Below are positions 59,187 to 64,000 of a stretch of 64,000 bases of DNA, piece by piece. Positions within the stretch are counted from its first letter, which is position 1. Each line of letters starts with the position of its first letter. The DNA comes from Cytobacillus luteolus (lineage in GTDB: Bacteria; Bacillota; Bacilli; Bacillales; Bacillaceae_L). Location of the stretch: assembly GCF_017873715.1 (NCBI RefSeq), contig NZ_JAGGKM010000009.1, positions 42,252 to 106,251 of the forward strand. The letters run 5' to 3'. The notes beneath the pieces are model-generated. The model saw nothing but the letters and a program-made list of their open reading frames with translations, had not been told where the DNA came from and searched no databases. Both the position numbers and the translations under genes were made by a program.

Positions 59187-59480
59187 ATGAACAACATATT
59201 GGGTATACTTTTGAATTTAATGAAAAACCAAGACTTTTTAAGTATGTTTGGACGAAAAAAGGATTCTAAAGGATGGCTTTGGGGTTCAATTATTGGTATG
59301 GGAATTGGTGCTGCTTTGGTTAGTTTAGGAAAGAATCGTAATATGATGGATTCCATTAAAAACATGACTAATAATGTAAACTCTGGTCAAAAAGGTTCAA
59401 TTCCAAATTTTAACCTAGCAACACTTACAGAGTTTTCAAAAGAATTGACGCCGAAACGCAGACAAAATAACATGGAATAG
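59187..59480 (+). CDS. Small hypothetical protein with a glycine-rich helix
   Basis: Protein of 97 residues starting at ATG 59187 (SD AAAGGTG). MNNILGILLNLMKNQDFLSM, then one short hydrophobic stretch GWLWGSIIGMGIGAALVSLG that recalls YtxH-like glycine-zipper proteins, and a polar Asn-rich tail NMTNNVNSGQKG. Function unknown. A frame extension upstream to 59142 has no SD. Ends at a clear terminator, divergent from the LysM hydrolase gene. Confidence 0.7.
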   Translation: MNNILGILLNLMKNQDFLSMFGRKKDSKGWLWGSIIGMGIGAALVSLGKNRNMMDSIKNMTNNVNSGQKGSIPNFNLATLTEFSKELTPKRRQNNME

Positions 59481-59492
59481 ACTCTCTTTTAT

Positions 59493-59522
59493 GGATACCC
59501 ATTTTAATATGGGTATCCTTTT
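59493..59522 (+). terminator. Intrinsic terminator
   Basis: GGATACCCAT and ATGGGTATCC arms with TTTT, after the 97-residue gene. Confidence 0.9.
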
Positions 59523-59524
59523 AC

Positions 59525-59561
59525 AATAAAAAACCATTAGCTAAGCAACTAATGGCTTCTT
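59525..59561 (-). terminator. Intrinsic terminator
   Basis: GCCATTAG and CTAATGG(C) arms followed by TTTTTTA on the minus strand, after the acetyltransferase gene. Confidence 0.8.
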
Positions 59562-59584
59562 CGTAATCTTAAATTGTTTATCCA

Positions 59585-60148
59585 TCAACTTTCTCTAACA
59601 GTTGATGGATAAAGCCTTCCCATTATAATCGTATTATAATAGTTACCATCAGATAATAGCTTATCACTTCTTAAAACACCCTCTACCTCAAAACCATATT
59701 TTTTATAAAGTTTGATTGCTTTCTCATTTGTTTCAAGTACATTCAGAGTTATTTTCTTTAATCCATTATTATCTGCCCAGATTATAGATTCCTTTAAAAT
59801 GTTTTCCCCTATTCCATGTCCCCAGAATTCCTTTAACACACAAACACCAAATTCTACTTTGTGGCACGACCTTTTCAAGGTACTTCCTTCACACCTGGAA
59901 AAACCAACAATTCTACCATTCACTACAGCTACTAAAAACACGTTAGATAATCTATTAGTATCTTCTTTTATGATTTCTATAAAACCTTCTTGATCTATAT
60001 ATGCCTCTCCCTTTTCACGGTCCATATTCTCAGTTTCACCATCAATTTGCAATCTAACTTCAGATAACTGCCTAGCATCAGATTCCATCGCTGAACGTAT
60101 TACATAATGAAGATCTTTTATTAAGTATTCTGTTTGAGTCACTCTCAC
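59585..60148 (-). CDS. GNAT-family N-acetyltransferase
   Basis: Protein of 187 residues: YVIRSAMESDARQLSEVRLQ opening, motif A EFGVCVLKEFWGHGIGENIL, and motif B NVLETNEKAIKLYKKYGFEV then EGVLRSDK, typical of the RimJ/RimL/YjcK- and phosphinothricin-like groups. GTG start at 60148 with GGAGGAGA upstream. Substrate not predictable. Divergent from a small Fnr-box-associated gene. Confidence 0.88.
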   Translation of the reverse strand: MRVTQTEYLIKDLHYVIRSAMESDARQLSEVRLQIDGETENMDREKGEAYIDQEGFIEIIKEDTNRLSNVFLVAVVNGRIVGFSRCEGSTLKRSCHKVEFGVCVLKEFWGHGIGENILKESIIWADNNGLKKITLNVLETNEKAIKLYKKYGFEVEGVLRSDKLLSDGNYYNTIIMGRLYPSTVRES

Positions 60149-60231
60149 TTAATATCTCCTCCCTCCTTGTTTGCATTGGTTAGTAAAAACTCAATGTTTC
60201 TTTAATTAATATCATACAAAACTTATTTTCT

Positions 60232-60247
60232 TGTGATTTTTGTCACA
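60232..60247 (+). promoter_or_regulatory. Fnr box before a small membrane protein gene
   Basis: TGTGA-TTTTTG-TCACA is a perfect TGTGA-N6-TCACA box. A -10-like TAAGCT at 60269-60274 would place the box near -41.5 relative to a start at about 60281, ahead of the gene at 60309. Confidence 0.6.
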
Positions 60248-60308
60248 TAAAATAAGTTAAAAATCTAGTAAGCTAAGGTTAAGTTACCATTTATAAGGGG
60301 GAAATAAC

Positions 60309-60473
60309 ATGATTTTAGCTTGGATTATTACATTCAGTCTTATTTTACTTTGTTTATCTGCAACAGTTTTAATTATGAATGGAGTTAAACAAACAGACGA
60401 GCAAGAATTAGCAGACTTACATATAAATATTAAAAATATAGCTGTCAAAACTAACTTTAAAAAGGTTAGCTAA
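60309..60473 (+). CDS. Small membrane protein, 54 residues
   Basis: ATG at 60309 with AAGGGGGAAAT upstream, TAA at 60473, followed by a strong terminator. One N-terminal helix (ILAWIITFSLILLCLSATVL) and a soluble tail containing KQTDEQELADLHINIKNIAV. No family recognised. Its likely promoter carries an Fnr box, so it may be an anaerobically induced membrane peptide; this is an inference. Confidence 0.65.
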   Translation: MILAWIITFSLILLCLSATVLIMNGVKQTDEQELADLHINIKNIAVKTNFKKVS

Positions 60474-60481
60474 CCAACATA

Positions 60482-60530
60482 AAAGGGATAGTTGAACAGA
60501 AATCCATTCTGTTACAACTATCCTTTTTTT
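60482..60530 (+). terminator. Intrinsic terminator
   Basis: AGGGATAGTTG-AACAG and CTGTT-ACAACTATCCTT arms, followed by TTTTTT. Confidence 0.9.
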
Positions 60531-60557
60531 ATATTCCTTTACTGAAGGGGATGATTA

Positions 60558-61379
60558 TTATTTTATCTTCCTAATCAAACTGTAATAATACTCACCAATT
60601 AATAGCACCATTAAATGAATTGGTATAAGGGAAAATAAACTTAATGAGTTAGACGGACGAATGGTTTTATATCTAAACAAAAGCCGATCAATTAAATGAA
60701 GGACGGCAATACCAGCCAACTTTACCTTTCGATTTAAATGTAATGTTGTCAAAGTTCCAATAAACCCTGAAACGAATGTATAAAGTGGCACAAGAATAAA
60801 ATGCTCCCAATATTTATCTCTTAACAAGCCTATTCTAAATCTGTATTTATTAAATAGAACTAAACAAAAATAAAGGACATTAGTATAATTCACCCAGTAA
60901 GCCAAAAAGACGGATATATAGACGATCATTTTATTCCCTTTTTGCACACTATCCCACCATTTTGATAGGATAAAGAAATAAAAAGGCATTGCAGTGAATG
61001 TGTAGGCTGTACTCCATTTTCTATTCTTATAAATACCCAATTTGGTAAAGATTCGTTCTACCACTACGTAAGTAAAAGAAACTCCTACTCTCCATTTCCA
61101 CCCTTTATTAAATAAAGTTAACATTGTCCCAGCTATTGGTACAAATAATGATTGAGACATGAAGGCACCGAATACTGAATCAACCCAATTATTTTTAAAA
61201 AACTTAGGAAAGTACCAATACATTTTAAAGATATTCAAAACAAAGTATTCAAATACATAAGCCATCCCTATACTTATCATGAGCAAAGAGAAGGTTTTTT
61301 TTCCTTTACGATAAAATGTAAAAATTAGCAGAAATGTATGTATAGTTGCTAATAGTATAAAAGGAAGTCGATTTTTCAT
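60558..61379 (-). CDS. Multi-pass membrane protein with CBO0543-like half
   Basis: Protein of 273 residues with eight or so helices. The region VERIFTKLGIYKNRKWSTAY recalls the CBO0543 signature (Glu in a helix, LGIY, then W), and the protein may be a longer relative. The N-terminal part FYRKGKKTFSLLMISIGMAY is not recognised. Function unknown. Start ATG 61379 with GAAAGGAAAC upstream; a frame to 61415 adds residues without an SD. Monocistronic. Confidence 0.65.
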   Translation of the reverse strand: MKNRLPFILLATIHTFLLIFTFYRKGKKTFSLLMISIGMAYVFEYFVLNIFKMYWYFPKFFKNNWVDSVFGAFMSQSLFVPIAGTMLTLFNKGWKWRVGVSFTYVVVERIFTKLGIYKNRKWSTAYTFTAMPFYFFILSKWWDSVQKGNKMIVYISVFLAYWVNYTNVLYFCLVLFNKYRFRIGLLRDKYWEHFILVPLYTFVSGFIGTLTTLHLNRKVKLAGIAVLHLIDRLLFRYKTIRPSNSLSLFSLIPIHLMVLLIGEYYYSLIRKIK

Positions 61380-61568
61380 AAATGGAGTTTCCTTTCTCAG
61401 CCTGAAACCAATCATGAAGATAAAAATATCAATTGCATATACAAAAGGTTTCTTTAGTATTCTTAGTTGTTGCTACAAATATGTATAACGTAAAGGAAAG
61501 TTCCACTCTATTAAAAAAAGCATTTACCCCATTGAGGTTAATGCCAGAGTAACAAAATATATATGATC

Positions 61569-61859
61569 TTAATAATGACGATAAACCTTCCCTTTATAAA
61601 TATCCTCAATATCTATATCACGTTCAGAGTTCATTGAATGCTCAACGACTTTAGATAGAAGGTTCTCTTCAATCATAGAAGCAATGTGGATAGTATGTAT
61701 ATTTCCAGCATTAGTCTCTTCAATCTCTTCGTAAGAATTTAATTTGTAAAAATTAATTGCTTTTCTGATTAATCCTTGAACACACTCTCTATTACTAGAA
61801 TCAAAATACTTTGTATTTTCAATTGTTTCACTCACAAAAGTATATATATTTTTAATCAA
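61569..61859 (-). CDS. Small hypothetical protein, 96 residues
   Basis: Soluble acidic protein. TTG start at 61859 with GGAGG seven bases upstream. Segments NRECVQGLIRKAINFYKLNS and IHIASMIEENLLSKVVEHSM look helical; the end DIDIEDIYKGKVYRHY is acidic then basic. Family not recognised. Lies between the tRNA array terminator and the membrane protein on the minus strand. Confidence 0.65.
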   Translation of the reverse strand: MIKNIYTFVSETIENTKYFDSSNRECVQGLIRKAINFYKLNSYEEIEETNAGNIHTIHIASMIEENLLSKVVEHSMNSERDIDIEDIYKGKVYRHY

Positions 61860-61954
61860 ACTAAAACCTCCAACAGAGATAAAAAATGGAATGCTTTTCT
61901 CTAGTTTCTTCTTTTTAAAATAAGAATATCCTGTTCCTTTAAAGGACTCTTTTG

Positions 61955-62027
61955 AAAAAAATAAAAAAGATCCTATATCCTACTTGTCATTCTATTTTGA
62001 ATGGCCGTGAGTAAATATAAGATCTTA
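61955..62027 (-). terminator. Terminator of the rRNA/tRNA transcript
   Basis: Minus strand: AAGATCTTATAT pairs with ATATAGGATCTT around a long inner hairpin, followed by TTTTTTATTTTTTTC. Located about 20 bases after the last tRNA gene. Confidence 0.75.
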
Positions 62028-62049
62028 CAATTATGTAGTTATTTTAACA

Positions 62050-62140
62050 TGGCGGAGAAGGAGGGATTTGAACCCTCGCGCCGCTTACACGACCTACACC
62101 CTTAGCAGGGGCGCCTCTTCAGCCACTTGAGTACTTCCCC
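62050..62140 (-). tRNA. tRNA-Ser(GCT)
   Basis: Class II tRNA with long variable arm; anticodon GCT in loop TGCTAAG; acceptor GGGGAAG/CTTCTCC (one G-U pair); CCA encoded. Last tRNA of the array. Confidence 0.95.
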
Positions 62141-62233
62141 AATATATAGCTCCCACCTACGACCTATCAGTTAACAGCCGATAACTCAACCACTGACATA
62201 CTGTGGAACAAAATTTATGGATTAATTTAGAAA

Positions 62234-62310
<77 letters not shown>

Positions 62311-62321
62311 ATTAAAACAAA

Positions 62322-62395
62322 TGGAGCGGGTGATGAGAATCGAACTCACGACATCAGCTTGGAAGGCTGAGGTTTTACCATTAAACTACACCCGC
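62322..62395 (-). tRNA. tRNA-Gly(TCC)
   Basis: Acceptor GCGGGTG/CACCCGC, anticodon TCC in loop CTTCCAA, CCA encoded. Confidence 0.96.
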
Positions 62396-62415
62396 AATTT
62401 ATTCTTATAAAGTAA

Positions 62416-62490
62416 TGGCTGGGCTAGCTGGATTCGAACCAACGCATGACGGAGTCAAAGTCCGTTGCCTTACCGCTTGGCTATAGCCCA
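62416..62490 (-). tRNA. tRNA-Gln(TTG)
   Basis: Acceptor TGGGCTA, anticodon TTG in loop CTTTGAC, CCA encoded. The 133-base gap before the next tRNA is the longest within the array apart from the one at 63086. Confidence 0.96.
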
Positions 62491-62623
62491 TTGAATAATC
62501 AACATGAATAAACTTCTAGACTTACTTCATAAAAAAACACCGCAAGAGGATATTTTAGGATATTTAAAAGGAAATATCACTAATTATCATCGAAAGGAGT
62601 TTCTTAAATAATATTTAAATAAA

Positions 62624-62700
62624 TGGGGCGACTGATGGGAATCGAACCCACGAATGTCGGAACCACAATCCGATGCGTTAACCACTTCGCCACAACCGCC
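62624..62700 (-). tRNA. tRNA-His(GTG)
   Basis: Anticodon GTG in loop TTGTGGT; the extra 5' G typical of tRNA-His is present (GGCGGTTG start); CCA encoded. Confidence 0.95.
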
Positions 62701-62729
62701 AAATTAAGTTAAATGCCACAATAGAATAA

Positions 62730-62822
62730 TGGCGGAGGAAGAGGGATTCGAACCCCCGCGGGCTTTGACACCCCTGTCGGTTTTCAAGACCGATCCCTTC
62801 AGCCGGACTTGGGTATTCCTCC
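62730..62822 (-). tRNA. tRNA-Ser(TGA)
   Basis: Class II tRNA with long variable arm; anticodon TGA in loop CTTGAAA; acceptor GGAGGAA/TTCCTCC; CCA encoded. Confidence 0.95.
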
Positions 62823-62830
62823 ATTTAACA

Positions 62831-62903
62831 TGGAGCCTAGCGGGATCGAACCGCTGACCTCCTGCGTGCAAGGCAGGCGCTCTCCCAGCTGAGCTAAGGC
62901 CCC
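62831..62903 (-). tRNA. tRNA-Ala(TGC), CCA not encoded
   Basis: Acceptor GGGGCCT/AGGCTCC with discriminator A, anticodon TGC in loop CTTGCAC. The genome continues TGTTAA after the discriminator, so CCA must be added after transcription, unlike the other tRNAs here. Confidence 0.94.
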
Positions 62904-62919
62904 TTAATAGTACTAAAAC

Positions 62920-62996
62920 TGGTCGGGAAGACAGGATTCGAACCTGCGACCCCTTGGTCCCAAACCAAGTGCTCTACCAAGCTGAGCTACTCCCCG
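62920..62996 (-). tRNA. tRNA-Pro(TGG)
   Basis: Acceptor CGGGGAG, anticodon TGG in loop TTTGGGA, CCA encoded. Confidence 0.95.
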
Positions 62997-63008
62997 TAAT
63001 TAAAATAA

Positions 63009-63085
<77 letters not shown>

Positions 63086-63185
63086 ATGATATTAACAAAA
63101 TAATCTGGTCACTTTAAGGAAAGTTCATTTCGCTTTGCGATGTTTCGGAAAAGTTATTTTTCTCCACTTCGTTACGCAAAAACTT

Positions 63186-63274
63186 TGGTGCCGAGGACCG
63201 GAATCGAACCGGTACGGTAGTCACCTACCGCAGGATTTTAAGTCCTGTGCGTCTGCCAGTTCCGCCACCCCGGC
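63186..63274 (-). tRNA. tRNA-Leu(TAA)
   Basis: Class II tRNA with long variable arm; anticodon TAA in loop CTTAAAA; CCA encoded. Confidence 0.95.
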
Positions 63275-63298
63275 ACATAAAAGAAAGCAGACAATTTT

Positions 63299-63373
63299 TG
63301 GAGCGGAAGACGAGGCTCGAACTCGCGACCCCCACCTTGGCAAGGTGGTGTTCTACCACTGAACTACTTCCGC
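63299..63373 (-). tRNA. tRNA-Gly(GCC)
   Basis: Acceptor GCGGAAG, anticodon GCC in loop TTGCCAA, CCA encoded. Confidence 0.95.
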
Positions 63374-63412
63374 AACACATATGGAACGTTCTTTTGCTAG
63401 CGCAAAAAACGT

Positions 63413-63496
63413 TGGTGCGGGTGAAGGGACTCGAACCCCCACGTCAATGACACTAGATCCTAAGTCTAGCGCGTCTGCCAATTCCGCCACACCCGC
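63413..63496 (-). tRNA. tRNA-Leu(TAG)
   Basis: Class II tRNA; anticodon TAG in loop CTTAGGA; acceptor GCGGGTG; CCA encoded. Confidence 0.95.
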
Positions 63497-63519
63497 ATGT
63501 ATAGAGTTAAAAAAGAAAA

Positions 63520-63596
<77 letters not shown>

Positions 63597-63717
63597 AATT
63601 AAGATAGTTTTAATATTAAGGGTTGCTATTTGTATTTGTCGTCCTAATCTCAGCAAGCATATTCAAGTAGCAGCTCGGTTAGTACGCTGAAGATTATTCA
63701 AGAAGCTTATTCGGCCG

Positions 63718-63752
63718 TGCTCTACCAACTGAGCTACACCGGCGAATTAAGA
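63718..63752 (-). pseudogene. tRNA-Thr 5' fragment (35-bp direct repeat)
   Basis: Identical over 35 bases to 63570-63604, covering the acceptor 5' strand, D-arm and flanking leader of tRNA-Thr(TGT). The sequence to its left (63605-63717) does not continue the tRNA and is not recognised, so this is a broken or duplicated half gene. Confidence 0.85.
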
Positions 63753-63788
63753 AATTAAGGGAGATTATTTTCACTTCGTGAAAAACCC

Positions 63789-63862
63789 TGGTGACCCATA
63801 CGGGATTCGAATCCGTGTTACTGCCGTGAAGGGCAGTGTCTTAACCGCTTCACCAATGGGCC
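63789..63862 (-). pseudogene. tRNA-Glu(TTC)-like gene with damaged cloverleaf
   Basis: Clearly derived from tRNA-Glu (GGCCCAT acceptor, CCA end), but compared with the Bacillus gene it has a six-base anticodon loop (CTTCAC instead of CTTTCAC), a mismatch in the D-stem (GTG/GAC) and a mismatch in the T-stem (ACGGA/CCCGT). 74 bases instead of 75. Probably a tRNA pseudogene, or a low-quality sequence stretch. Confidence 0.7.
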
Positions 63863-63906
63863 CATTTTAGTTTTGGGCAAAATAATAGCCCCAATTAAGG
63901 GACATA

Positions 63907-64000
<94 letters not shown>

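Noticed and set aside
63135..63450. Plus-strand ORFs across the tRNA array
   Set aside because: They read the complement of tRNA-Leu and tRNA-Gly genes; such antisense-tRNA proteins are a common annotation artefact.

Overview
This is chromosomal DNA from a low-GC, endospore-forming Bacillaceae bacterium (Bacillus sensu lato). Supporting signs are a GerA-type germinant receptor operon with a sigma-G-like promoter, a YheC/D-type spore-associated ATP-grasp protein, Bacillus-type LexA, Zur and Fnr boxes, strong GGAGG ribosome binding sites, frequent TTG/GTG starts, and a long tRNA array behind a 5S rRNA gene that closely resembles Bacillus rrn-linked tRNA clusters. No prophage, insertion sequence, CRISPR array or biosynthetic cluster was seen. 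Most of the window is accessory or house-keeping single genes and short operons.

Layout. 1-2066: ktrAB potassium uptake under a c-di-AMP riboswitch. 2250-5100: a DUF1259 relic, a two-lobed retropepsin-like protein, a probably SOS-controlled VOC protein, a DUF1801 protein and a candidate structured RNA. 5100-10600: small enzymes, modAB without modC, and thiT under a TPP riboswitch. 10800-12250: small ORFs and a probable type I toxin with an antisense promoter and an upstream LexA box. 12300-15700: acetyltransferase, a c-di-GMP-I riboswitch in front of an unknown 105-residue protein, an alpha/beta hydrolase behind a yybP-ykoY (Mn2+) riboswitch, and an MFS exporter. 16000-20000: isochorismatase-like, SDR, mtnN, DUF1284 and DUF1877 proteins. 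19973-23668: ger operon. 23800-28060: FAD monooxygenase, CBO0543-like membrane proteins and an RNase J paralogue. 28300-31800: ycgQ-ycgR and a zinc-binding lipoprotein, divergently arranged around three Zur-like boxes. 31800-36200: DoxX with a well-placed Fnr box, a 21-bp repeat array, a DUF990-type ABC exporter and DUF3892. 36300-45300: MOSC, YheC/D, AT3 acyltransferase, ferritin-like, ogt, asnA, GtrA and Staygreen proteins, with several decaying genes. 45300-55300: chemoreceptor, two-component system plus divergent LanFEG-like ABC transporter, a 52-bp tandem repeat, and an ECF sigma/anti-sigma pair with an autoregulatory-looking promoter. 55300-61900: diguanylate cyclase, PhzF, LysM-NlpC/P60 hydrolase and small proteins. 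62050-64000: thirteen apparently intact tRNA genes, a degenerate tRNA-Glu, a tRNA-Thr fragment and the 3' part of 5S rRNA, all on the minus strand.

Regulation stands out more than any single operon: four different riboswitch classes (c-di-AMP, TPP, c-di-GMP-I, Mn2+) occur in the first 15 kb, and there are readable LexA, Zur, Fnr, sigma-G and ECF sites. The least expected combinations are the Mn2+ riboswitch on an alpha/beta hydrolase, the c-di-GMP riboswitch on an unknown small protein, the SOS-linked type I toxin, the exact 21-bp-phased AT-rich repeat array, and the damaged tRNA-Glu next to a duplicated tRNA-Thr half. All family names are recognised by eye from motifs; no database search was run.
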